Source of the DNA: Gambelia wislizenii
Taxonomy: Eukaryota > Chordata > Lepidosauria > Squamata > Crotaphytidae
Assembly: GCA_030847615.1 (NCBI GenBank)
Contig: JAUMIR010000001.1
Location: forward strand, 291,736,187 to 291,800,186
Reading direction: 5' to 3'
DNA length: 64,000 nucleotides
The first letter of the stretch is position 1. The number at the start of each line of letters is the position of its first letter. Positions 47,641-58,300 of the stretch are shown one piece after another. The position numbers and the translations under genes are program-made. The notes under the pieces are model-generated. The model saw only the letters and a list, made by a program, of their open reading frames with translations, had not been told where the DNA came from and made no database searches.

Positions 47641-47990
47641 CAAACTGCAACAAAAATAATGCATTGCTCTTTGGGGTGAATGCTGAGCAGAGTGATGGGA
47701 AAGGGCAAAGATGCGCACTGTAATCCTTTCTAAAAGGCAGTAAGGAATTGGGGTGGAAGGAGGGGTTTGTGTGAAATCATCCCACAGCCTCTCGAGAGCT
47801 GATGCAAGGGCCTTCTTTCTAGCCCACGTAGTTTATCACTGCATGCAAAGTACGAACATGAACTAGGGCCCAATTAGATAATGAAACCGCACTTTCAAGG
47901 GCAACAGTAAAACATAGCAGCAGTCTGTGCAGTGGGTGTAATTCAGGATGGAAACATGTGCCTCTGTATGACTTCGAAGGCTTTCATGGC
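47641..47990. other. Non-coding stretch
   Basis: Nothing recognised. Confidence 0.4.
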
Positions 47991-47997
47991 CGGCATC

Positions 47998-48224
47998 CAT
48001 AGATTTTCCTTGGGTTTTTTTCCGGGCTTGGAGGCCGTGTTCTGGAAGAATTTATTCCTGTCATTTTGCCTGCATCTGTGGCTGACATCTTCAGAGAATG
48101 CTTGGGTAGGAGCTCCTACCCAGCCATTCTCTGAAGATGCCAGCCACAGATGCAGGTGAAATGACAGGAATAAACTCTTCCAGAACACCTCACAGCTAGG
48201 AAAAAAACCCAAGGAAAATCTATG
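47998..48224. repeat. Foldback repeat with hammerhead-like arms
   Basis: Arms of about 113 bp meet at GTAGGAGCTCCTAC (about 48105-48118). Each arm reads outward CTGAAGATGCCAGCCACAGA then GAAATGACAGGAATAAACTC. CTGAAGA, a TGCCAGC stem and GAAA recall a hammerhead core and stem II, as in Penelope-like elements, whose terminal repeats are often arranged inversely. Assignment is tentative. Confidence 0.6.
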
Positions 48225-49529
48225 TGTCTCTGTAGTTTGTATGTTTACTGTTTACAGTGGGTGGGTGGGGGGTCCTGTACCCATTGGATGCATGTGGCCC
48301 CTGGACCCCAGAGTCACAAATGTTTTTTGTCAAAAATGATAATTGCTGTTCCTGGTACCCTCTAGAGCAAGGGGTAGGGGCTATAGTGTAGATACACAGA
48401 CAGCCTTTTCCAAAAATTGCATCGAGGTTTTGAAAGTCTCAATAAAGAGGATAAGTTGAGCTTTGTTATGGTGTTCTGTGGCTATATAAAATTCATCGTG
48501 TCCCAGTGAGTGTGTGGGAATTGCTAGCCTTTTTCTTTCATCTTATTGCAGATGCTGAACTTTTCTTGTTGCTGTTGTAGTTGCTTGTTTTTATTATTAC
48601 TATGCGGTATCCAGTGTTGGCTTTATCTTAGCGAAAGCTATTCCTGCTTAATGGCAAGCAAGCCCTGGATGCCAGCTCAGTACTATCCCAGGCCCAGTGA
48701 ATTCAGGGTCATCTCTCCTTGTGATGTCATGGGGTGAGCTTTGATGATGTCACAAGGTTGATGTTAGAAGGGATAGCCACTGATTATGTAATTAAGTGCG
48801 ATACATTAAGCATCAAGCACAGTTGCACAGAATATGCCATTCAAATGTGAAATGCCAAGTCATAACAAATGAAGAAATTAGATCTACATATACTTTTCAG
48901 GGCACTGCTTTCACCCTGAGAGTCTTTCTCCTCACCCTGAGAGCTCGCCCTGAGGAGCCAGGGCCTGAAACTCAGGGCAAGGTTGTGAAGACACAGCAAC
49001 CTTAAAGCCAGCACACCCGATTTTTACAGATCCCTCTTACCAATATGAGACCCCAATTGCTCCTAAAGATGGTGGGGTTCTCCAGAAGAGATTGGGATGA
49101 ATGCAAAAGTCAAGTGGAGTTGGTAAAAATTCCAGTGTCAGTTGACTTGGATGATAAGAATTTTTTTCACTTAGGCAAAGTCAGCAATGAACACAACCCT
49201 TTTTGGTGGTTAATTATAATGGATGAAAACTGTCTTGGACATTGGTCTGTGTGGTAGAAAGACAAGGCATAAATCTTTTCAATAATAAATTCATGGACAT
49301 TGGCCCCGTTAAATATTTAGATTTTCCCCCATAAAGGTATTAAAATTTTAACCAAACTTATCAAAAACTGTTCCTGAACCCAACTACCCCTCATGGGTAA
49401 GTATTGTTATAGGCATACTACATGAGAACATTTACTCAGGTCAATAAGTTGTCTTCACTGTATTCCAGCCTCTTCTGTGGAGATGGGAAACTTGCAACTA
49501 CCACTGCAAGTAATAATACTAATTATATA
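48225..49529. other. Non-coding stretch
   Basis: A GAGAGCTCGCCCTGAG-type short duplication near 48918-48955. Nothing else recognised. Confidence 0.4.
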
Positions 49530-49531
49530 TA

Positions 49532-50146
49532 CAGTCGTCCCTTTACATTCGCGGAGGTTAGGTTCCACAGGCCCCCGCGAATGTGAAAATTCCGCAAATA
49601 ATGACTGCCCTCCCTCTCCCCCACCAAAGCGACCACGGGGCCTCCGGAGGCCCCATAGTCACTTCCCCCGCCTCCCCCCTCCTTCCTCATGCCACAATGG
49701 GGCCTCCGGAGGCCCTCAGGAGGCCCCATGGTTGCCTCCCCGGCCCTCCCCCTCCCTCCCTAGGCCTTCACAGGGCCTCTGGAGGCCCCGTGGTCACCTC
49801 CCCAGCCCTCCCCACTCCCTCCCTAGGCCTTCACAGGGTCTCCGGAGGCCCCGTGGTCGCCTCCTCAGCCCTCCCCACTCCCTAGGCCTTCACGGGACCT
49901 TCCAAGGCCCCCTCGCCGCCTCTCCCATCCCCCGCCCGGCCTCCTAAGGTGGCAAGGGGGCCTCAGAAGGCCCCCTCCCCACCTCTCCTACCCCTTCGGC
50001 CTGCTTCTCCACCCCCCCCCCCAGAAGCAGCCACAGGGCTTCTAAAGCCCAGTCGCTGCTTTGGGGAGGGCAGGGGGGAGGCCCTCCCAAAACCGCAAAT
50101 ACTCAAAACCGCAAATGTTAAATTTGCGAATGTGGAGGGGCAACTG
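49532..50146. mobile_element. Tigger-like MITE with GC-rich minisatellite core
   Basis: Ends CAGTCGTCCCTTTACATTCG and, complemented, CAGTTGCCCCTCCACATTCG; TA flanks at 49530-49531 and 50147-50148. The core holds units of about 65-75 bp built around GGGCCTCCGGAGGCCCC and CCTTCACAGGGCCTC, very GC-rich. Proline-rich frames of over 100 codons on the plus strand are a by-product. Confidence 0.88.
49620..50000. repeat. GC-rich tandem repeat
   Basis: At least four diverged units containing CTCCCTAGGCCTTCACAGGG and GGAGGCCCCGTGGTC(G/A)CCTC. Each unit also contains the palindrome CCTCCGGAGG. Confidence 0.85.
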
Positions 50147-50148
50147 TA

Positions 50149-50475
50149 TATATTTTCCAGCCATAAGTGTAATGCTGTGTATTTTGAGTTGAATGTAGGC
50201 CAATATTTTTGCCTCTCCTTTCTGCACTTCCACCTGTGTGTAGTCTCTGAGATCACAACACTGTGAGTGGTTTGAAAGGTAGATGAGAAGATTAGTTGCT
50301 GAACCTGTCTTTTCCTCACCTTATGCACTTATGGTTGCAGGTATTACTTAGCATGACTCCACCCTCATTGTGCTATGCATATAAATGCTTCATGTGCTCT
50401 GAGAAGAGCTACAGCTGGGACTAGTAGACTGTACCTTCGGAAACAGACTAAGGCTACATCCACTGTTCTCTTCCT
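50149..50475. other. Non-coding stretch
   Basis: Nothing recognised. Confidence 0.4.
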
Positions 50476-50479
50476 CTTG

Positions 50480-50572
50480 GAAGTAAGCCTGATGTAACTT
50501 CTGAGTAAACATGTCTAGGATTGTCTTCTAGGGCTGTAATCCTGGGCATACTTACCCAGAACTCAGGAAAGT
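50480..50572. repeat. Common sauropsid repeat fragment
   Basis: GTAAGCCTGATGTAACTTCT, GAGTAAACATGTCTAGGATT and GCTGTAATCCTGGGCATACT match a very common interspersed fragment in reptile genomes whose family I cannot name. Further pieces lie near 51336, 51650, 52398 and 54270. Confidence 0.5.
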
Positions 50573-50576
50573 TGTG

Positions 50577-51265
50577 TAGGTGTATGTGCCCTTCAAGTTG
50601 CCTGTCGACTAAAGAGGACCCCATGAATTTCATAGGGTTTTCTTAGGCAAGGAAGACTCAGGGGTTGTCTATTAATGGTCAAAATAATCCTAATGGATTT
50701 TGCTGGGAATACAATCTGTCTTAATGGGAACCTGCATCAATGCACCATATTTGGAGCGGGGTGTAGGAAAAAACTCCAAAAACTACACCTGGAAAGCCTT
50801 TATAGCTTTTCCAGAGGTTTTAAAAAGCTCCATGGGGAATGTGCATTCCCGCTCGTTGGGGCAGGCTATTCGATTTGAATTGCTTTCCCATACGAGAGGA
50901 AGTACAAACCTGATTGGCCGGATGAGTGCAGGGGGCAGGGCTTGCTAACAGGGTAAGTGCCCGCTGCCACCATTTTGGATTTTCACCTTAGCATGTGAAA
51001 ATGGGGATTTGTATTATCTCTCTCTCTCTCTTTTTGTAAAGGTGAAAGAAATATTGTTTGTGCATATCATGGAAATGGTTTTTTTTAAGGTTTGTTGGTG
51101 GCAGATTTAAAAAAAATGAGTAAATCACTTGTGGTGGCCATCTTGGCTAGAGGTCATGCGAAGTTTATGGGGGCTGTAAAACCATTAAGACAAGTTGCAG
51201 CTACTATGACTGCTGTTACTGTGTATAGAGGAATCCTCAGATGTGGTTTTACTTTTTAAAAACTG
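50577..51265 (-). mobile_element. 5S-type SINE 3' part, split by MITE
   Basis: Left piece (50577-50660): TTCAAGTTGCCTGTCGACTA and TTCATAGGGTTTTCTTAGGC. It resumes at 51237 with TCAGATGTGGTTTTAC, which matches the next part of the SINE (compare ACGTGGTTTTGCCAGTTCC at 32070). The MITE at 50661-51236 sits between the two pieces. Confidence 0.75.
50661..51236 (+). mobile_element. MITE family B, chimeric, with exact TCA duplication
   Basis: Ends GGGGTTGTCTATTAATGG and, complemented, GGATTCCTCTATACAC; TCA at 50658-50660 and 51237-51239. The left half aligns with subgroup 1 (44255; GCATCAATGCACCATATTTG). The right half aligns with subgroup 2 (8531; GGCAGATTTAAAA, GGTCATGCGAAGTTTA). Module: CTGATTGGCCGGATGAG, GGGGGCAGGGCTTGC, CCACCATTTTGGATTTTCAC. 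A TC run lies at 51018-51031. Confidence 0.88.
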
Positions 51266-51335
51266 GAACTCACAGGATCCCCAGCTATGTTTTCTGGAAA
51301 CTGTAGTCCTAGAATGTAATTTTTTTCCAAACTCT
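51266..51335. mobile_element. MITE remnant
   Basis: AAAAACTGGAACTCACAGGA and GGAAACTGTAGTCCTAGAAT resemble hAT-type half-elements with TGTAGTCC-like cores. Confidence 0.35.
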
Positions 51336-51375
51336 GTACTTAACTTGGGAGTAAATGCCTTTTAACATAATGGGA

Positions 51376-52385
51376 AACCCTGTGCACAATGTGAAATCAG
51401 AAATTTTGGGGTTGCTGTTAACTTCTTGGGCTGCCTCAGGGATTCAAAATCAAGCTGTGAAACCTTCCAGTTTTTGCTTCGAGGTTTCATAGACTTGCTA
51501 GTCTGTGGAGGAGAGTGATTCTTTACCTCATCCTTGCTTACTTTGATAGCAATTGAGTCATGAAAGGAAACAGATTGGATTTTACTTCTTGAGCCCCCTA
51601 CATTTCCCATTTATCTTGTTAAGTACTGGAAGCTGGACTAGACAATCTGTTTACTCTTGAAGTAAGGCCCATTGTATTAAGTGGCGCTTACTCCAAGGTA
51701 CAGGGCAGGAACCACATAGCCTATTCCCCTGAGTTTTACTTTTTGCTTACAGTAATTTTCATACTGTAGAATGGAATTATCAGCATAGGTTGCACAGTCA
51801 GATTGAATCAAAGCTGTAGTGAAACATTTAGGACCTGTTGTCTTTTAGGCAAAGCAAGAATTTTATTACAGTATCATTTATACATTTTTGTATTTATGCA
51901 GCTGAGAGAAGTCTTTGGAATATTGTCTTCCACAATATTCTCTTCTTTGGCAACACCTTGTAGATTTTAACAATATCTGGTGAAGTCAAGAGAAATTCTG
52001 CATTCAAGACAGGAAATAATTAGCTGTCAGCTTACACCTTGTTCCCTCCTTGCTACTGACACTCCTTGAAACTTTGCAGGATGTCCTAAATAGGCTTGAA
52101 AGTTCCTGATGGTACTGGAATTGTGCAAGCTATTTACCCTCTTAATGTTTCCAGGACTGCATATTACTTTCCCCCCTTTCCAGTGTCCTCTGGACATATC
52201 TCATATTTATCAGAATAACATAGTCTTCAGTGTAGTTTTTCCAATCTTTCTGTCATAAGGGTTTCTGAGTGATGAAATAGGAGCCACTGCAAATGAGGGG
52301 AAGGAATTTTTTTATTTTATTTTTATTTTTTTTGGTATGTTGAGCTTTCTTAACATATTGGAGAAGCAGAAACACAAAAGGATAC
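51376..52385. other. Non-coding stretch
   Basis: Apart from a short common-repeat fragment near 51650-51705, nothing recognised. Confidence 0.4.
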
Positions 52386-52397
52386 ACTGAAGCTACA

Positions 52398-52464
52398 ACC
52401 TTTTGCATGTTTACAGGGGAGTAAGTCCTTTTGAACACCATGGGACTAATTTAAGTCCCATGTA
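52398..52464. repeat. Common sauropsid repeat fragment
   Basis: AACCTTTTGCATGTTTACAG, GGGAGTAAGTCCTTTTGAAC and CCATGGGACTAATTTAAGTC: same unnamed family as at 50480. Confidence 0.5.
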
Positions 52465-52938
52465 TAAGTTTCAAACAAAGGCTACTTAAGGCCTAAAACA
52501 GCCATGGGGAGGATGTTTCAGTGGCAAATCACACTCACTCCACCAGCTTCTGGGGTGTGTGATTTTTTTGGGGGGGGGATCTAGTTTGATGGGGAGAATT
52601 AGAGAGGTTTGTGTAACCTTCCAAGATCTAGGAGAGGGCAAATACAACCACATGATCCTTGCATGTTGCAAATAATTCTTCTGAATAAATTTGTAGCACT
52701 GAGGAAGAGAAATGGCAAAAGAGTGTCTGTTGTTTTGGTAGAGCTGTGTTGATTTTAGATGGCTCTCTGGTTGCCATTAATTGAACCTCTTAGATGCCAG
52801 TTGGGTAAAAGGCCACAGGAAAGAAGGTGATAGAATTAACATAGGGCTAGAGAAGAAGGAACTGTGGGCCTTAGATCAAGGAACCCTAATCCTGAGGCAT
52901 GCTGATCTTGGAGGTAACATATAAACATTTTGTCTAAT
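52465..52938. other. Non-coding stretch
   Basis: Nothing recognised. Confidence 0.4.
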
Positions 52939-52940
52939 AG

Positions 52941-53120
52941 CTGATGTGGTACAGTGTTGGATTAGGTCTTGGAGATCTGGTTCACATCCCCGTTTGGCCA
53001 TGATGAAACTCATTGGATGATTTGGGCCCAGTCACCACCTTTTAGCCTAGCCTTACAGGGTTGATTGTGAGGATAAAATATGAGGGCAGAGAAGGCAGGC
53101 CATAAATTAAATAAATCCAT
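52941..53120 (+). mobile_element. tRNA-derived SINE, non-BovB tail
   Basis: Decayed tRNA head CTGATGTGGTACAGTGTTGG and GTTCACATCC, then CACCTTTTAGCCTAGCCTTA, CAGGGTTGATTGTGAGGATA and a TAAATTAAATAAAT end. The body AGGGTTG.TGTGAGGATAAAAT distinguishes this SINE from Sauria SINEs; the tail looks L2- or CR1-like. Confidence 0.65.
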
Positions 53121-53149
53121 TACCATCCATGAATTTCTCCAATCCCCCT

Positions 53150-53640
53150 TTACAGCCATCTAAGTTGAAAGGCCATCACTACATCTTATGGTAGCAAATT
53201 CCAGTGCTTAGCAAATATATGGTATGAAGACAGATTTTCTTTTACCTGTCCCAAATCTCCCACTGTTCAGTTTCCTTGAATGATCTTGGATTCTAATGTA
53301 ACAACAGAGCCTTTTCTCCCAATCTACTTTCTTCATAGGATTCATAATTTTATAAACTTCTGTCATACTTCCCTTGTTTGCTTTTTCCTAAACTACAACC
53401 AAGCTCCAACATTGTAAATGTTCCTTCTGGTAGGGAAGATGCTTGCTCCAGCCCCTGATCATTTTAGTTGTCCTGTCTGCAGTTTTTTCTAGTTCTATGA
53501 CATCCTTTTTACAATGCATTATCAGAACCATGAATACTGTTGCGTGTGTGGTTGTAATATAGATTAGTATTAGAGTGACTGCACTTGGAATTCTGTTTAC
53601 AGTTCTGATCAACACGTTTCAAAAATGTCTGAGAAAAGGC
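53150..53640 (-). mobile_element. Old CR1-type 3' fragment
   Basis: Complement of a CR1 ORF2 end: HCKKDVIELEKTADRTTKMI and KEHLQC-like sequence, followed by 3' UTR-like phrases (GGTAGCAAATTCCAGTGCTT, TCATAGGATTCATAATTTTA). More diverged than the copy at 9568. Confidence 0.6.
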
Positions 53641-53685
53641 ATATGAGTCTTTGTACCCCCTTCCTAACTTTTACAGAGCAATATA

Positions 53686-54214
53686 GGACTTTATCAGGCA
53701 CACTAAAGATGGCGTCATAACAACACCACATAAACATGAAAGGATGCACATATCAGACGGTGTCACCCTTTCACATTTATGTCCTGGCCAAAACCTATCC
53801 TATTTTATTGATGGCTGGAGCTGTCAGTAGGTCCCCCATAGCACTTTAGTGCCAGTATTGCCGGCATATGAAATCTCATGTCATTTAACTCACGTGAATG
53901 CATCGTCAATAGCCAGTCCAGCCAGAACACTTCTGGTTGAGATCACAACATCCAGGTAAGAGACACACTTTTAATTACCCTTGCTGGGTTACTTGGAAGG
54001 TTCTAAGTATGTGTATGTGCTTTTAAAAACTTTTTGTGTGTTGTTTTTGTTTTGTTTTTAATTTCCCACGTGAGCGTCTTCTCGCAAGAATTGCCGGGGA
54101 AGCCTTTGCTGGGAGACAAAGGTAAGTCCAGTGGGAGGCATTCTTTTGCTGGCATAAAAATGGCTTTAATGATGCCAGCAAAAGAACATTTTAGAGGCTA
54201 GTCTGATAAAGTCC
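53686..54214 (+). mobile_element. MITE family A, best-preserved full copy
   Basis: Ends GGACTTTATCAGGCACAC and, complemented, GGACTTTATCAGACTAG; flanking ATA at 53683-53685 and 54215-54217. Module: ACATCCAGGTAAGAGACACA (donor, about 53952), GCTGGGTTACTTGG, CGTGAGCGTCTTCTCGCAAG and a second donor ACAAAGGTAAGTCCAG (about 54115). Length 529 bp, no coding capacity. It is the reference copy for this family in the window. Confidence 0.88.
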
Positions 54215-55125
54215 ATAAAATCTAAATACTGGGTGATGCTGATTATATTTTAAGTATATTTTAAATGCAGTGCCTCTTATATGCAATGGATTTTACTCCC
54301 AAGTAAGTGTGTAGAGGACTGCCATCTCAAAGCCCATTTCTATAAAGTACTCAGAAGTCAATCAGTGGGTCCAGGGATCTTACGCCCAGATATATACAAA
54401 CAGAACTGCAGAATAAAGCTGAAATCAGTGTGGCCTTCTATTGATTAGCCATATAAAGAACTGCACAGGTTATTTCTGATGGATATGGTTATTAGAATTT
54501 TGTATTATCAGGTATTTGAATTTTGCAACCCAGTTTTAATTGTGTCTTATCATCACATTCTTGAAATAGACTATTGAAAGATTTTTTTTTTAAAAAAAAT
54601 CTTGTTTCATCAAGAGAGAGAAACTCATCAAAGTTGATCTTGTGGACATAGAACCCACCCACCCTCTCTAAATTCTCTTTTTAAAATATTGTAACTATGG
54701 TTTGTCTCTAACTTACACTGTAAATGCTCAAAACATATGGAGGAAGAGTTTTTTCTTTGAAGATGTGGTAGTAAAACAAGGTATGATAGTAAAGGTATGG
54801 TAGTAAAACTAGAATCAGTGATCAGAAAGAACTGCTGACAATATACAGTAGTTTCAACAGCACATATACTTTCTTACTGAAACTAAAGTGTTATCGTGCC
54901 TCCATTGTCCCCCAAACAAACTTACAGCACTTAATTATATCTGTTGCATGGTTCTAGTTATTTTGGCCTCATTTTTTTCCTGCTCTGTGTGGAAAAGAAC
55001 ATTTTGAGAACAACTGTGGTTTTTAAAAAAGGAAGCAAAAAATAGAGAGCTATGAAATGAAAGGATCGATCACTTTGCATTAATGTAATGTTTGGTATTA
55101 AGGACTCCTAATACACTAAGCTGAG
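54215..55125. other. Non-coding stretch
   Basis: A common-repeat fragment near 54270-54335 and T/A runs at 54583-54598; otherwise nothing recognised. Confidence 0.4.
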
Positions 55126-55129
55126 CTTT

Positions 55130-55215
55130 GAAAAGTCATGTTTTTGGACTACACTTCCCAGAATCTCCCGCCAGCATTTACTTGTAGCCTAAAAAGTAAC
55201 TTTTCCAAGTTCTGT
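55130..55215. mobile_element. MITE remnant
   Basis: GAAAAGTCATGTTTTTGGAC, TACACTTCCCAGAATCTCCC and AAAAAGTAACTTTTCCAAG: diverged inverted ends, similar to 47520. Confidence 0.45.
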
Positions 55216-56255
55216 AGTTTAGAACCATTCATATACCACAGAGATTAGCAGACAAAGCAGAGAGATTCTGCAATGCCAGGGACAGAACAGACATTTCAAC
55301 CAAAATCTTAGAATGCGTAAACAAGAAAATGATTCCCCACAGTTAGAGGACCAAACTCCCCCGCCCCTTCCTGCTTAGTAGGACTCCTTCAAAGCAGTTG
55401 GAAGACTACAGTCATTAACTTGGTATTTTTATCCTTCTGTTTTGGGAGAGCTCAAGCATCGATTAAGTTGAAATTAGGCTTTACAAAAATATAATTCCTA
55501 ATTGGTTATTCTCAAGTAGCTTCTTTGTTATATTGCTAATTATATTCAGGCTTTGATTACAATTATATGATACTGCTGGAAGGGAAAACATTTCAGATAA
55601 TAATACATACATTGAAGTCTGTCTACAATGGAATTATTATCCTGTCCCTCTTTAAATACTGTATTTTATTTCTGTTACATACAATGGGTCTGCTCTGGAA
55701 TACAGTACTTAGTTTGTTGATCTTAGCCTTAGTCTTGATACTCATTTTCTTACCGCAGGTGTATGATCAGCCTTGGTTTATGAGACAGCACCTAGGTCAG
55801 GGTCCCCAGTCAGAAGCATTTGGCTCTGTTGTGCCAAGCCCTTTCCCAAGCTCATCTGTCTGGCACTGGTAGAAAAGAGAACGAGGAGTATGGTAAGAGT
55901 CCATGATCCCAATTAAGGTTATAATTCTGCACCTCTCCTTCATGACAGTTGAGCTGTTGCCCTGGCAACTGATGCAGATTATAATGAACATCAACACAGT
56001 TCTTTATAAATAAGCAGCCACACAGCTTGGTCCCATGCATGTTTATTTCAAACAAATCCCACTGAATCTGTGCTTATCAGGTTCCAGTTTAAGTAAGGGG
56101 GTTATATTACTGTCACTTGTTTAGTACTTTGTGATTATTAGAGCAATTTTAGAAATCTTAGAAATGAAAAACTGTCCATAAATAGGTCCCACCAGGTTGA
56201 AGATTTGTTGGTGCGTGCGCGCGCACACACACGCACACACACACTACTGTTCTGT
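55216..56255. other. Non-coding stretch
   Basis: A CA-rich microsatellite begins at 56216. No gene recognised. Confidence 0.4.
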
Positions 56256-56259
56256 CCTG

Positions 56260-57130
56260 GAGCCATTACTCTCCAATATTTTTATTAATGACTTAGATGA
56301 TGGGGTGAAGGGCATCCTTCTCAAGTTTATGGATGATACAAAACTGAGAGCAGTTGCTAACACACTGGGAGATAGGAACAGAATTCAAAAGGACCTTGAT
56401 AAACTAGAAAATTGAATGGAAATTAATAATATGAAATTGAACATGATTGTAGGCTTTGAAAATTAGTATGACTTGATTAGCTAAAGATGTAGTTTAAAGA
56501 GGGAGAGGAATGATTACATTACGTATATGTAACCGCAGTAAAGAAAGTTGGAAGTCATCTTTATCTTTCTTTGTATGTACTTTGTTCTTTAGGTTTTTTC
56601 TTTGTCTATATTTCTATTTCTTTTCTCTTATGTGATGCTGCAGCAAAGAAGGCAAATAATGTTTTAGCTTGCGTTAGTAAAACTATAGTTGCCAAGTCAA
56701 AGGAAGTAATAGTCCCACTATATTCTGTAATGGTCAGGTCTCATCTGGAGTACTGCTTCAGTTTTGGGCGCCTCATTTTAAGAAGGATAGAGATGAGTTG
56801 AAGGGGGTTCAGATAAGGGAGACAAGAATTATACGAGGTGCGGAGAACAAACATTTGAGGAAATGTTGAAGGAGCTGGGCATGTGCACCCTGGTGAAGAG
56901 AAGATGGTGAAATGCTGTGATTGCACTCAAAGGCTTGTTCTTTCCTGCCCCAAAGGGTATGACCAGGAGAAGAATAGATTTGGGTTGGACATTAGAAGGA
57001 ACATCTTCATAGTAACAGTGTTTCATCAATGGAACATTGTCCAGAAATGTGCGTCTCTTTCTCTGGACATCTTCAGAATGAGGCTAGACAGCTACCTGCT
57101 GTGGATGTGCTAACTGGAGATTCTGCATTG
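56260..57130 (+). mobile_element. CR1 LINE, ORF2 reverse transcriptase remnant
   Basis: SVLEPLLSNIFINDLDDGVKG and LKFMDDTKLRAVANTLGDRN match the CR1 reverse transcriptase around its catalytic aspartates (here MDD). Downstream: DAAAKKANNVLACVSKTIVA, VPLYSVMVRSHLEYCFSFG and, after frameshifts, NIFIVTVFHQWN-like sequence. A deletion of about 100 bp or more lies near 56420-56620. Several stops and frameshifts: an old copy. Confidence 0.85.
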
Positions 57131-57149
57131 AGTGTTGATGGTCAACACT

Positions 57150-58300
57150 ACTTCTTGTAGAAGACGTTTCCACAATTTAAGTGTGTATCATATGAAGAAA
57201 TACCTTTTTTCCCCTGTTTGAAATCTCCCATCATTCAGGTTCAGTGGGTGAGCACAGGCTTAATTGTTAGAAGAGAGGGAGAAAAACTGTTCCCTATCCA
57301 CATTCGCTATACCATGAATGATTTCATACACATCTGTTATGTCCCTCTTCTCTCACCTTTCCCAAAACTAATAACACAAAGACGCCATCATATCTTTATA
57401 AGGGGTATTGCTGCAACTCCACAATCAGTTTGGTTTGCCTTTCCTTCATCTTTCCCAGTTCTACAATATCCTTTTTCATGTACAGGAGCCAGAACTCCAC
57501 ACAGTATTCAAAGCACTATAGATTTTTATTGGGTCATTATGAAATTGGCGGTTTTATTTTTGATTCTTTTTAAAAATATATATTCATTTTTTATTTTTCT
57601 AAATCTGATTTACTTATTCTTTCAGCGGCTCCAAACTGGGCTGATTTATTAAGGTATCCTGCACAATTCCAAAATCTTAGTTGTATATGCCTACATGGCA
57701 GGAAGTTGGGCTAGATGGCCCTTGCAGTATTTCCAATTCTCTTATTCTTCTTGACCATTCATTGCCAGCCCAGATACTATTGGTGTATGTGTGAATTGGG
57801 GGTATTTTTTTTTACACTTCCATCACTTTCCATTTGCTTACACTGAATTAACAATTTTATTGCTCATCCCCACTCCCAATTTGAAGAGATGCTTTTAGAG
57901 CTCTTCATAATCCATTTTTGTTTTAAGTGTCTGAAATAATTGGGTGTTGTCGGCAAACCTGGCCATCGTACTATTTACCCAGACTCCAAATCATTCCTGA
58001 ACAAATTTAAAAAGCATCAGACTCAACAGAGATCCTTGGAGGACCCTGCTGTTTACATTCACCCCCTGCAAGAACTGGCATTTATTCCTACTCTCTGCCT
58101 TCATCTTATAACCAGTTACAACCTACCCTAAGGCTTCTCCTCTGATTCCATTTCTTGCTATGGTTGTTCAGGAGTCCATGGGGAACTACATTGGCCAAAC
58201 CCTTTTGAAAGTCCAGCTAATTAATGCAAAGAAGTAGTTGCAAGTTATCTGTTTAAATGTCCAAGTAATTCATAATCCTGGTAGGGTTTAGGTGCTGCTC
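57150..58300 (-). mobile_element. Old CR1-type 3' region, opposite orientation
   Basis: Complement of CR1 ORF2 end and long 3' UTR: TTTCCCAGTTCTACAATATC, CCAGAACTCCACACAGTATT, GAGGACCCTGCTGTTTACAT, AACTGGCATTTATTCCTACT and CCTTTTGAAAGTCCAGCTAA. Lies head to head with the CR1 remnant at 56260. Gaps and indels are frequent; edges approximate. Confidence 0.65.

Noticed and set aside
49045..49257. 70-residue plus-strand frame as an exon
   Set aside because: Protein-like at a glance, but no domain and no convincing acceptor and donor pair.
49477..49947. Proline/arginine-rich 156-residue protein
   Set aside because: It lies in the GC-rich tandem core of a Tigger-like MITE and reflects composition only.
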